DNA from: CAVYOD01 sp963770045 | Lineage (GTDB): Bacteria > Acidobacteriota > Aminicenantia > Aminicenantales > CAVYOD01 | Assembly (NCBI GenBank): GCA_963770045.1 | Contig: CAVYOD010000027.1 | Span: 162,858-226,857 of the forward strand | Length of the DNA stretch: 64,000 nt | Direction of reading: 5' to 3' | In this document: piece after piece, positions 1 through 9,560 of the stretch | How the letters are laid out: each line of letters starts with the position of its first letter | Position numbering within the stretch: the stretch's first letter is position 1 | Program-made: the position numbers and the translations under genes | The notes under the pieces: generated by a model | The model's database searches: none | The model's input: the letters and a program-made list of their open reading frames with translations, nothing else | What the model was told of the DNA's origin: nothing

Positions 1-33
1 CTTTCTGCTGTCCCTTGGAGGAGCATCCTGTGA

Positions 34-1653
34 TCAGAAGAGCACCCTGAGAGTAGATAAGAAGCGCTGAGAATCAGCCACAAGATACGAATCTTTTTCG
101 AGGTCATCATGCTCAATTGTCTCCTTTCTTGGCCGGTGCGAGGGAACAGCCGAGGGAATCTTCTCCGAGAGTCCGAGCGTCCCCGTGTCGTGTGCGAATT
201 GCACGAGAGCCAGAAGCCAGTCTGTTTTAGCCTGGATCAGCTGGACCCGTCCACTCTCTAGCGAACTCTGGGCAGACAGGAGGCCCAGAATGTCTCCGAC
301 GCCCTCTTTATAGGTCGCCAGCGCGACCTCATAGGATTGTTGAGCCGAATCAAAGAGGTCCTGGGAAGTTTTGATTCTTTGGGCCGCTGTGTTCACGTCG
401 TAGTAGCTCGTCCAGACCTGCAAGGTGACATCCTGCACCAACTGCTGCATCTCAGCCTTGGCCGTCTCGGCGTCGACCTTGGCCTGGAGAATCTGATAGT
501 TATTGGAGAAACCCGTAAAAATGGGGAAATCAAGAACGATCGACGCTCCAAAGGTGTTCGAGGGTTTGGGACGATTGCTGTAATAGGTGCGTCCGATATT
601 CCCGTTGGCGACAAGAGTCGGAAGGCCGCTCGACCGGACCGTCCGGATGTGGGCTTCCGCCCTGAGGGCCCGAGACCGGGCCGCGGCCAAGTCCGGACGC
701 ATGGCCTGGGCTTCCTGGATGAAATGATCGACTTCGCCGGAAACCTGCTCCAGGGGAAGCGATTCCGGCAATTGGTCGGTGACCTCAAAGATCGTGTTCG
801 CGGGAAGACCGATGGAATTGGCCAGGCCACCCACTATGGTTTGGATGAGTCCTTGGGTCGATACAACGGCCAACTGGGTGCTTGAGGCGGCCGTCTTCGC
901 TTGGAGGACATCGGCGATCGTCGCGACCCCCGCCTGATGGCGTTGGTTTGCGGCGTCCAGGTTGGTCTCCGCTTCTTTTAGACTGGCCTCCTGCGCTTTC
1001 AAAAGAGCTTTGGCGGTCAAGTACTGATAATAACTCTCCTCGATTTGAAGGATCACATTTTGGATGACCGCATTGTGGGTCCAGTTAGCGGCGGCGAGCG
1101 CCTGTCGGGCTTCTTCATTCGCCGCGCCCCTTCCCCCGAAATCAAGAAGGAGAAGGCTCAAGCCCGCTGCCGGATTGAGGCTGCTGTAATTGAAAGTAAA
1201 TAATCCCCCCGCGACCGACCCCTTGGTCCGGCCCCCAGTCACGTCCACGGTCACCCTGGGGAAATAGGCGCTTCTGGCGCTGCCCAGGGCAGCGGCCGCG
1301 GAACGGGCCGCCGTCCAAGCCGCCCGGGTCTGCATGTTGTTGCTCAGCCCGATATCAATAAGATTGGCCAGAGTCCAGTTCTGCTTGGATTGAAGAAGCT
1401 CTGGAGGGATCTGGGCGGGCGGGGGAGTGACAACCGGTTTCTCGCTCCCGGGAGGCGGTGTCCACGGCACTTGAGGAGCAGGCGCTGTCCTTGTCGTCAG
1501 GCTGTGCATGCCGACGCAGGCGGAGAAGCTAAGGAGCGCCAGCACGAACCCGGAAAGGCTCACCAATCGGGCGAGCCGAGCATGAGCTCTTTCATCTTGC
1601 CGACGGAGCTTAGAGATGCCATTGCCGCGGCAAGGTTCCTCGACAATTCCCAT
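34..1653 (-). CDS. TolC/OprM-type outer-membrane efflux lipoprotein
   Basis: This 539-residue protein has two outer-membrane-efflux repeats, rich in Ala/Gln helices of the kind that build the periplasmic tunnel of TolC proteins. The N-terminus has a basic stretch, a hydrophobic segment (about residues 29-45) and a lipobox ending LSFSAC, so it is probably a lipid-anchored OprM-like trimeric exit duct for a tripartite pump. A proline-rich linker follows. The ATG at 1653 has a GGAGG box seven bases upstream. No inner-membrane pump or adaptor gene is visible; such partners could lie beyond the left edge. The family call is secure, the substrate unknown. Confidence 0.9.
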   Translation of the reverse strand: MGIVEEPCRGNGISKLRRQDERAHARLARLVSLSGFVLALLSFSACVGMHSLTTRTAPAPQVPWTPPPGSEKPVVTPPPAQIPPELLQSKQNWTLANLIDIGLSNNMQTRAAWTAARSAAAALGSARSAYFPRVTVDVTGGRTKGSVAGGLFTFNYSSLNPAAGLSLLLLDFGGRGAANEEARQALAAANWTHNAVIQNVILQIEESYYQYLTAKALLKAQEASLKEAETNLDAANQRHQAGVATIADVLQAKTAASSTQLAVVSTQGLIQTIVGGLANSIGLPANTIFEVTDQLPESLPLEQVSGEVDHFIQEAQAMRPDLAAARSRALRAEAHIRTVRSSGLPTLVANGNIGRTYYSNRPKPSNTFGASIVLDFPIFTGFSNNYQILQAKVDAETAKAEMQQLVQDVTLQVWTSYYDVNTAAQRIKTSQDLFDSAQQSYEVALATYKEGVGDILGLLSAQSSLESGRVQLIQAKTDWLLALVQFAHDTGTLGLSEKIPSAVPSHRPRKETIEHDDLEKDSYLVADSQRFLSTLRVLF

Positions 1654-1928
1654 GATAGACCTCCATTCCTCGTCTAATTTCTCCTTTGATTCTTCGCCGC
1701 CGGGGTGTTCGAGCCCGAGTGATGATTACTCTATTATGTTAAATCTTCTGGACGCAAATTTCAATTTAGGGGCGCGACTGAGGGTGTGGCCGCCCGGAGA
1801 GGAACCTAAAAGCGAGGTTTTTTAATTTGACAGTCAATCGGCGGCGATGATAATTTTAATTATAGGCAATGGGAAATGGCCTTTGAGCCAAAAGGGAGGT
1901 GGCGGATGCCGAACGAAGAGAACCTCGG

Positions 1929-2747
1929 ATGGCGAATTGTTCCGGCCGCAGAATCTTCCCCAGCCGGGCGGCACGGCTGCTGGCTGCCATTCTGGTCATG
2001 TTCCTGGCTGGCGTTGAATCGAGCTTCTCCAATCAGTTCCGGATAGAGATCCACGGCGGACTCAGCATTCCGAACATCAGGGGCGGCAACACCATTCAGA
2101 GCCAGGGTTACACGTCGCGACTGGGCCCCTTCTTTGGAATTTCCGGGGAATGGATGCTGACCAATCGCTTTTCCTTGTGCGGGGAGGTCAACTATGCCTC
2201 GCAGGGAGGAAAACGGAACGGCATGCAGCCCATCACTCCCGACCAGCTGGGCGGCCTGCCCTTGCCTCCAGACTTGACCTTGTATGCGAATTTCCACAAC
2301 GAAACTATAATCGACTACGTCGAAATTCCTCTGATGGCGAAGTTCAAGTGGGGACGGACGTGGCGAGTTAGTGCCGGCGCCGGCCCGTGCATCGGCTTCC
2401 GCGTTCGGGCCAAGACCGTAACCAGCGGAATGAGTTCTTTATATATAGATCCATCCGGCATTCCGCTCATCATCCCCCCGGCAAACGAGCCTTTGCCTCC
2501 GGTTTCCTTTGATGCAACGACGGACGTCAAGAGCGAGATCCATCCCATAAATGTCGGAATCACCGGCGGAGTCGGTCTGGAGGCGCCGTTCGGACCTGGC
2601 GATATCGTCCTGAGCGCCCGTTTTTCCGTCGGCCTGACCAACATCCAAAAGAATCCGGAGGTCAACGGGAAAAACAACACCGGCGCGGCGATCGTGTTTG
2701 TCGGCTATGTCTATACGTTCGGAAATAGAAAACAGGTTGGCCTTTAG
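1929..2747 (+). CDS. PorT-like outer-membrane beta-barrel protein
   Basis: A signal-peptide-like hydrophobic segment is followed by alternating aromatic/polar beta strands (motifs such as GPFFGISGEWMLTNRFSL and EIPLMAKFKW) and an aromatic C-terminal region (VGYVYTF), as expected for a PorT/OmpA-like beta-barrel. An upstream in-frame GTG at 1899 overlaps a purine-rich GGGAGGT and is too close to it to use it, so the ATG at 1929 was chosen; its own ribosome site is weak. It is transcribed divergently from the TolC-like gene, with about 250 bases between. Function unknown beyond being an outer-membrane barrel. Confidence 0.75.
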   Translation: MANCSGRRIFPSRAARLLAAILVMFLAGVESSFSNQFRIEIHGGLSIPNIRGGNTIQSQGYTSRLGPFFGISGEWMLTNRFSLCGEVNYASQGGKRNGMQPITPDQLGGLPLPPDLTLYANFHNETIIDYVEIPLMAKFKWGRTWRVSAGAGPCIGFRVRAKTVTSGMSSLYIDPSGIPLIIPPANEPLPPVSFDATTDVKSEIHPINVGITGGVGLEAPFGPGDIVLSARFSVGLTNIQKNPEVNGKNNTGAAIVFVGYVYTFGNRKQVGL

Positions 2748-2763
2748 AGAGAGGCATCATTGA

Positions 2764-2937
2764 GCCCAGTCTGCCGCCGGCGGCCCGGCCAGCGGCGAAC
2801 CTTTGTTCCAGGGGGGATCTTATTTCAGCCGCTATGTTTGCGATACCCTCTCCAGCCGCATTTTCTTGGCGTTCGACTACGGATCGGCCGGATTGGAGGA
2901 GTTGAATATCCGGACCCAGACAGTCCTCCTCGGCTAG
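2764..2937 (+). pseudogene. Orphan C-terminal coding fragment
   Basis: A 57-codon open stretch without a start codon runs from just after a TGA to a TAG at 2935. Its last 40 residues (including SRIFLAFDYGSAGLEELNIR) look like real protein sequence, whereas the other frames do not. It lies directly behind the barrel gene and could be the tail of a deleted gene or a shifted extension. Family not recognised. The remainder of 2748-3112 shows no gene. Confidence 0.3.
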
Positions 2938-3106
2938 GCCTGACAAACTTCGCGACCGAGAAAATAGGATTTATTATCATCTGAACCTGCTTTTCTGACT
3001 GATATCCCGATTGACAATGATTTGCCGGTGATGATATTTATGTGAAGACCGCCGCTTCCCCGCACTTGGTGAGGGGGAAGAGCCGCGTCTAAGGCTCCAA
3101 GGAGGT

Positions 3107-4590
3107 ACCAGAATGAAAAGCCGTTTTCGCCCGAGGATGTTCAGGCGCGTGTCTTGGTTTGGGACGATTCTTCTTGCTATCTGCTTCGTTTCCGGGCTCG
3201 CGGCCAATGAGCCTGGCCAGGCCGCCAAACAACAGCCGGCACCGGAGCAGCAGCGAGAGCTGACCTGCAGCATCGCCGACGGGTTTACACTGGCAACCGT
3301 CGGGGACCTCATCATCGTCCATCCGGAATCGATGCTCAACGATCCGGAATTTCAGGCGGCCCTGAAGATCATCCGCCAAGCGGAAGTGGCTTTCGGAAAT
3401 ATGGAGACCTCGCTCATCGACATTCGGCGCTTCCGTGGATATCCTCAGGCAGAGTATGGAGGGATGTGGCTGATCGGGTCGCCGTCCGTGGCTAAGGACG
3501 TCAAGGCGATGGGGTTTGGATTGGTGTCGCGCGCCAACAACCACACGACCGACTGGGGAATCGAAGGGATGCGGGAGACCGATCGAGCCCTCGATGAGTC
3601 GGGGATCGTCCATGCGGGCACGGGAGAGAATCGGGCGGCCGCTCGTTCGGCCCGATTCCTGAACGTCCCGAGCGGCAGGATCGCTTTGGTCTCGATGGCT
3701 TCGAGTTATACGCCTCTCTCGGCTGCCATGCCGGCGCTGGGCGAAGCCCCGGGTCGACCAGGGCTCAACGCCCTCCGAATAAAGGGTTATCGTGATCGTG
3801 ACCGAGGAGATGATGAAAAATCTGCGGAAAATCCGCGAAGCCCAGCCAAAGGGATCGATCGAGCCCCCGCCGGCCGACCAGAAGGAGAATCCCAAAGAGC
3901 TGGAGCTTTTCGGGATTCGTTATCGCCTGGGCAAAGAAACCGGCTTCAGTTTCGGGATGGATCCGGTCGACCTCCGGGAAATCCTGAAGAGCATCCGCCA
4001 GGGCAAGGAGAATTCCGATTTTCTGGCGGCCACGATTCACGGGCACGAACCGGGGAACTGGAGCGAAGAGCCGGCCGATTTCTTGCCTCTTCTGGCCCAC
4101 CAGGCGATTGATGCCGGGGCCGATGCCTTCATCGGTCACGGACCCCATCAGCTCCGGGGTATCGAGGTCTACAAAGGAAAGCCGATTTTTTACAGCCTCG
4201 GTAACTTCTTTTTCCAGGTGAGCATCCAGGAACCGGTGGCCCAGGATATGTATGAGATGTTCGAAAAAGATCCGGCCTCCTTGACCGACAACGAGTTCAA
4301 TGTGAGCTTTCTGAAAAAATATTTTGGAGAAGGAGTCTGGTATCAGACCGTCATCGCGGTCAGTCGCTTTGACAAGGGACAAGTCTCCGAGATTCGCCTT
4401 TACCCGGTCGAACTCAGGTTCGACGCCCGGCAAGCCGATCAGGGCATCCCCAGGCTTGCTCCCCCGGACGTCGCCCGGAAGATTCTGGAGCGGTTGCAAC
4501 GCCTGTCGACGCCGTACCATACGGTCATCAATATCGAGGAGAACGTCGGGGTCATTCGGCCCAATAAGTAGCTGAGCACCCTGGAATCGC
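3107..4590 (+). repeat. Direct repeat copy A (CapA unit)
   Basis: This segment, from ACCAGAATG to CTGGAATCGC, recurs nearly unchanged at 5450-6933. Differences are scattered substitutions and two single-base insertions, one in each copy. The repeat covers one whole CapA gene plus about 20 bases downstream. Confidence 0.9.
3113..4571 (+). pseudogene. CapA family (PGA_cap) protein, copy 1, frameshifted
   Basis: The protein has a signal peptide and the calcineurin-like PGA_cap fold seen in CapA/PgsA proteins of polymer synthesis: TLATVGDLI, GNMETSL, SRANNHTTDWG, ATIHGHEPGNW and the C-terminal HGPHQLRGIEVY / FYSLGNFFFQ. The ATG at 3113 has GGAGG seven bases upstream. Reading breaks at about 3790, where copy 1 has GGTTATCGTG and copy 2 has GGTTACGTG: one extra T shifts the frame. 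The remaining half continues in another frame from 3792 to 4571 and keeps an intact C-terminus. It is either a pseudogene or carries a base error. Confidence 0.85.
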
Positions 4591-4621
4591 GATCTTGATT
4601 GATTGATGGTCGTTCCATAAT

Positions 4622-6910
4622 ATGGGAAAAAACGAAAACCTAAGGCTGCCGAATTTCCTGATCGTCGGGGCAAACAGGTGCGGTACGACGTCCCTTTATC
4701 ACTACCTGAAGGAACACCCAGAAGTCTTCATGAGCCGGATCAAGGAGCCCAGCTTTTTCTTCGCCCAGTCTAGCCGAGTCCCCGAGCAGGGTATCGGCGA
4801 CGACCGGAGACAATTCGTGACAGATTTTGAAAATTATTGCCGCCTCTTCGAGGAGGCCGGAGACTGCAAAGTTGTGGGGGAAGCCAGCACGGAAAACCTG
4901 TATCATTACGACAAAGTGATTCCCCATATCCAGCGGCTCCTCGGAAACCCCAAGATCTTCATCTCACTCAGGAACCCGGTAGAGAGGGCGTTTTCTGCCT
5001 ACACTTTTCTGCTAAGTGAGAACAGGGAGTATTTGACCTTCGAAGAGGGGCTGAGCCAGGAGGAGAATAGGATACGGGATGGCTGGAGGCAGATCTGGTT
5101 TTATAAGGACGCCGGATTCTACTCGGTCCGAGTCAAGGCTTACCTGGAAAATTTCCGAGAAGTCAAGATTTGCCTGTTTGATGACTTTATCAAAGACCCA
5201 CTCTCACTCATCCAGGACGTCTACCGGTTTTTGGGTGTGAATTCATCGCACGTGCCAAACGTAAAGGCGAGATATAAGACGTCCGGCATTCCCAGGTCCA
5301 AGCAAGTCAACCGCCTGTTTGAAGAACCGACACGCCTGCGAAGCGCGGCCAGGGCCGTTGGCAAGTTTGTCTTCAAAGAAGACAGATGGATAAAACTGCG
5401 TGATGCCTTGAAAGCCAAGTCTTATGCCAAGGCCCAGATGAAGCCTGAGACCAGAATGAAAAGCCGTTTTCGCCCGAGGATGATCAGGCGCGTGTTTTGG
5501 TTTGGGACGATTCTTCTTGCTATCTGCTTCGTTTCCGGGCTCGCGGCCGATGAGCCTGGCCAGGCCGCTAAACAACAGCCAGCACCGGAGCAGCAGCGAG
5601 AGCTGACCTGCAGCATCGCCGACGGGTTTACACTGGCAACCGTCGGGGACCTCATCATCGTCCATCCGGAATCGATGCTCAACGATCCGGAATTTCAGGC
5701 CGCCCTGAAGATCATCCGACAAGCGGAAGCGGCTTTCGGAAATATGGAGACTTCGCTCATCGACATTCGGCGCTTCCGTGGATATCCTCAGGCAGAATAT
5801 GGAGGGATGTGGCTGATCGGGTCGCCGGGCGTGGCTAAGGACGTCAAGACGATGGGGTTTGGATTGGTGTCGCGCGCCAACAACCACACGACCGACTGGG
5901 GAATCGAAGGGATGCGGGAGACCGATCGAGCCCTCGATGAGTCGGGGATCGTCCATGCGGGCACGGGAGAAAATCGGGCGGCCGCTCGTTCGGCCCGATT
6001 CCTGAACGTTCCGAGCGGCAGGATCGCTTTGGTCTCGATGGCTTCGAGCTATACACCTCTCTCGGCTGCCATGCCGGCGCTGGGAGAATCTCCGGGTCGG
6101 CCCGGGCTCAATGCCCTCCGAATAAAGGGTTACGTGATCGTGACCGAAGAAATGTTGAAAAATCTGCGGAAAATCCGCGAAGCCCAGCCAAAGGGATCGA
6201 TCGAGCCCCCGCCGGCTGATCAGAAGGAGAATCCCAAGGAGCTGGAGCTTTTCGGGATCCGTTATCGCCTGGGCAAGGAAACCGGTTTCAGTTTCGGGAT
6301 GGATCCGGTCGACCTTCGGGAGATCCTGAAGAGTATCCGCCAGGGCAAGGAGAATTCCGATTTTCTGGCGGCCACGATTCACGGGCACGAACCGGGGAAC
6401 TGGAGCGAAGAGCCGGCCGATTTCTTGCCTGTTCTGGCCCACCAGGCGATTGATGCCGGGGCCGATGCCTTTATCGGTCACGGACCCCATCAGCTCCGGG
6501 GGATTGAGGTCTACAAAGGAAAGCCGATTTTTTACAGTCTCGGCAACTTCTTTTTCCAGGTGAGCATCCAGGAACCGGTGGCCCAGGATATGTATGAGAT
6601 GTTCGAAAAAGATCCGGCCTCCTTGACCGACAACGAGTTCAATGTGATCTTCCTGAAAAAATATTTTGGAGAAGGAGTCTGGTATCAGAGCGTCATCGCG
6701 GTCAGTCGCTTTGAGAAGGGCCAGGTGTCCGAGATTCGCCTTTACCCGGTCGAACTCCGGTTCGACGCCCGGCAAGCCGATCAGGGCATCCCTCGGCTCG
6801 CTCCCCCGGACGTCAGCCCGGAAAATTCTGGAGCGGCTGCAACGGCTGTCGACTCCGTACCATACGGTCATCAATATCGAGGAGAACGTCGGGGTCATTC
6901 GGCCAACTAA
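4622..6910 (+). CDS. Sulfotransferase fused to CapA-like domain (copy 2)
   Basis: Residues 1-278 are a PAPS-dependent sulfotransferase: the 5'-phosphosulfate loop GANRCGTTSLY (Arg where Lys is usual) near residue 16, and the 3'-phosphate site LRNPVERAFSAY near residue 117. At residue 279 (base 5456) the second CapA copy starts in frame, including its own would-be signal peptide, so an internal export signal sits mid-protein. The join follows MKPETR, which resembles the start of the usual C-terminal helix of these sulfotransferases, so that helix appears lost. Near base 6815 an extra A (GTCAGCCC versus GTCGCCC in copy 1) shifts the last about 30 codons; the ancestral frame ends at 6914. Confidence 0.8.
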   Translation: MGKNENLRLPNFLIVGANRCGTTSLYHYLKEHPEVFMSRIKEPSFFFAQSSRVPEQGIGDDRRQFVTDFENYCRLFEEAGDCKVVGEASTENLYHYDKVIPHIQRLLGNPKIFISLRNPVERAFSAYTFLLSENREYLTFEEGLSQEENRIRDGWRQIWFYKDAGFYSVRVKAYLENFREVKICLFDDFIKDPLSLIQDVYRFLGVNSSHVPNVKARYKTSGIPRSKQVNRLFEEPTRLRSAARAVGKFVFKEDRWIKLRDALKAKSYAKAQMKPETRMKSRFRPRMIRRVFWFGTILLAICFVSGLAADEPGQAAKQQPAPEQQRELTCSIADGFTLATVGDLIIVHPESMLNDPEFQAALKIIRQAEAAFGNMETSLIDIRRFRGYPQAEYGGMWLIGSPGVAKDVKTMGFGLVSRANNHTTDWGIEGMRETDRALDESGIVHAGTGENRAAARSARFLNVPSGRIALVSMASSYTPLSAAMPALGESPGRPGLNALRIKGYVIVTEEMLKNLRKIREAQPKGSIEPPPADQKENPKELELFGIRYRLGKETGFSFGMDPVDLREILKSIRQGKENSDFLAATIHGHEPGNWSEEPADFLPVLAHQAIDAGADAFIGHGPHQLRGIEVYKGKPIFYSLGNFFFQVSIQEPVAQDMYEMFEKDPASLTDNEFNVIFLKKYFGEGVWYQSVIAVSRFEKGQVSEIRLYPVELRFDARQADQGIPRLAPPDVSPENSGAAATAVDSVPYGHQYRGERRGHSAN

Positions 6911-6933
6911 GTAGCTGAAAACCCTGGAATCGC
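5450..6933 (+). repeat. Direct repeat copy B (CapA unit)
   Basis: Second copy of the 3107-4590 unit. Its left edge falls exactly where the ribosome-binding site of a separate gene would lie, so the copied CapA lost its own translation start region and joined the sulfotransferase frame. Confidence 0.9.
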
Positions 6934-7028
6934 TGCTCTGACTGAAAGGACAGCCGGGTTTCCTATGATAAGGAACCGGAGGCAGGCCGCCCGGGGCCTG
7001 TCGGGACGATCGGGGAAGAGTGCGAACG

Positions 7029-9560
7029 CTACTGATTGTCCGGGGGAAGAAAGGTCGTCCCGATCTTGATGAAGACGCCTAAGAACCGTTGGTCGTCGCT
7101 GTTCTTATCAAATTCCCGGGGGTGGAAGCCGTTGCTTTCATTGATCTGAAGTCTGTAAAGGTGGTTTCCCCTCCAGGATAACCCTGGCGGAGACAAGAAA
7201 GTCAGAGTCTTCTCGAATCCCATCCTGGAGTTCCTTTGGGCCCGGTCTGAGAAACGGGAGAGCCGCACCGCCGTCTCTCCCTCCGTCGGGCTGGACAGGG
7301 TCAGGCGGATCTCCGCAACCGGCCTCCTCGTTTTGATGATCAGAGAGGCTTTTCTTCTTCCCTTGACCCAGAACCCGTCCATCTCCTTTCCGTGGCTGTT
7401 TTCGTCCTGGGAAAAAACCTCATAATCTTTTCCCTCGAAGGTGAATCCGTTGTCGAGGCGAAAATTAAACAAAGCGTTGGCCGTCAGAAAGAGGGTGAAC
7501 GCGGCCACGCAGCCGAGGTGGGCCGCCAGTGAAATGGGGCGCGACTGGCGAGTTCTTGAACCCTTGCTCCTCAAGAGAAGAGCGGTTATCCCTAAGACCA
7601 TGGGAATCCAGACGATGAGCGGGGCCCAGTTCAGGCTTTCGCGGAGGGTGTTAGACAAAGAAGGGACAAGCTTCCTCCAATCGACGAAAAGATTGTTGTA
7701 TCGGGTTAGGAAATTGCTGAAGAGCTCACGCGGACTGTACAATCCGAGACTCGAAAGGCTCTCATGGTAGAGAAGCCTTGGGTTCCGGATGAAAACGAAG
7801 GCTATAAGAGAACTCACGGCCATGAGAATGCCGCGGATAACAAGAGAAGTTCTGCCCCGGCTATAGGCGAACGCCCCGGCCATGAACAAGGCCAGGATCC
7901 ACAAGACCGGAAGGAGTGGTCTTCCCGGCGGACAATAACCTCCCCAATAGTAGGTGAATGAGCAAAAGACCCAAAAGACGAGGAATAAACCGAACAGGAA
8001 GAGCGCCTCTTTTTTGATTCGTTTCGCGAACAAGAATAGTCCGGCCAGGCAAAGGACATAAACCGGCGCATAGACAAAAATTCCAACCCGCTGATCAAAA
8101 AAAATGCCCAGCAGCCGTCTGAGAATACCCAAAAGATCGGAAACAATGAAAGAGGATAGAGGGAGCCCTCCGGCCGCCGCGGTCCCTCTGTAAACCGCCT
8201 GGGGAGAGATCGTCCCATACATAGAGAAGAGGGAGAAGACGAAGACAGCGGCGGAGAGAATCGGGGGCCCGAAGAAAGCGTACATCCTCTTCAGATTTAT
8301 GCCAGCCGGTTTTAAAGAAAGAAAGACGATTCCCAAAAAAAGGGCCGCCGCCAGAATGATGTACTTGAGCCCGAACCAGGGCAAAAGGCCGATTCCGAGT
8401 CCGGCCCCGAGAAGACTCGAAGTGGACAGGTTTTTCTTTAGCAGGATCTGGTAGCAGATCAGCAGCAGGATCAAGGCAACGGGGATTTCGGGATAGATCA
8501 GATGGGAATAAAAGAGAAGGGGGGTGGTAAAACTGAAGACAAACCAGGATAAAGCAGCGACCTTTCTTTTTTTGGTCATCCCCCAGACAAAGAGGAAAAA
8601 GGCGCTGCTCAGGAAAGCGGCGAGGAAGCAGATGGGAAGGCGGGAAAAGAAGACGAGGATCTGCCTTCCTCTTCCCGCATCCCCAGTGAGTCTGAAGACG
8701 AGTCGACCGATCTTTTCACCCAGGAAGTACGAGGGAACCAACAGGACAGGGAGGCCTGGAAAATGCTTGGAATAGAGAAACCGCTCGCCGTTTTTGCCTT
8801 CGTAAGCGTGGTAATCCAGCTCCCCCGGATAGAACTTAAGATAATCTTTATTCTGATAATTATTATAGAGGTTGGTATCGCCGTCGGAAACCAGGCTCTC
8901 GGTGACGAGGAGATAGTGGGGCTCATCGCCTGTAAACGGCTGGGCTGGAACAACAAGACCCGAGAGGTAGAGGACATAAACCGCCAGGGTTATAAAAAAG
9001 AGGCGTCGCGTGAACCGTTTAGGATCCAGTCCTTTGAGGGTGACCTGGCTCCAAATCTTTCCGACCAGGATCGCCTGCGGATGCGCGTTTTTCAGTTGGG
9101 CCAAAAAGACAGTATGGAGATAAACAAAGGCCAGGCACGTAACGCCGAGGAGGAGCAGATCAATCTCGTTTATGAAAATGAAGTCCTGAAGAAAGACCAG
9201 GTAGAGAAGCAGAGAAAGGCGAGAAAGTGAGCAGGACGAATCTCCGGAGGTCTTGTTCGTTTTCATCGGTCCGGGAAGCCAGGAAGCCGACATAGATCTT
9301 GAGGATTCTGGAAAGACCGATCCCGAGGACGGCCAGGATTCCCGCTAAGATCAGGAGAGAAAGTCCCAGTGGTCTCTTTGAGGCCGTCCAGGGTTCAAAG
9401 ACGAGCTTGTGCCAGGCAAAAGACGAAACGGCCAGGATTTCAAGAAAGAAAAGAAGCGTCCGTGTTCGAGAATCAGGCAACTCAACTCTCCGTTCAGTCC
9501 GTCTCTTCCGGGCAGATTAACAAAGAGAGCGGCTAATGTCCACAGGAGCGCTCTGATCAC
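7029..9560 (-). pseudogene. GT-C-like multi-pass membrane glycosyltransferase, frameshifted
   Basis: The main frame (7029-9293) encodes a polytopic membrane protein with a first-loop acidic motif FTGDEPHYLL, as in ArnT/PMT-type GT-C enzymes that use polyprenyl-phosphate sugars, then about ten membrane helices and a soluble beta-rich C-terminus. The true start is probably the GTG at 9560, which overlaps the flippase stop as GTGA. From there coding passes through three frames: MIRALLWTLAALFVNLPG, then a hydrophobic stretch containing FEPWTASKRPLGLSLLIL, then RLSLLLYLVFLQDF. This implies frame changes near 9470-9500 and 9205-9225. It is the last gene of the glycan operon. Enzyme class is inferred from fold and motif only. 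Confidence 0.65.

Noticed and set aside
337..885. 182-codon plus-strand frame inside the TolC-like gene
   Set aside because: Antisense to a well-supported gene, no ribosome site, no recognisable domain.
5243..6898. 551-codon open frame on the minus strand opposite CapA copy 2, and a similar one at 3765-4673 opposite copy 1
   Set aside because: They mirror a clear CapA gene, contain no family motif and arise from codon-position GC bias; being duplicated only reflects the repeat.
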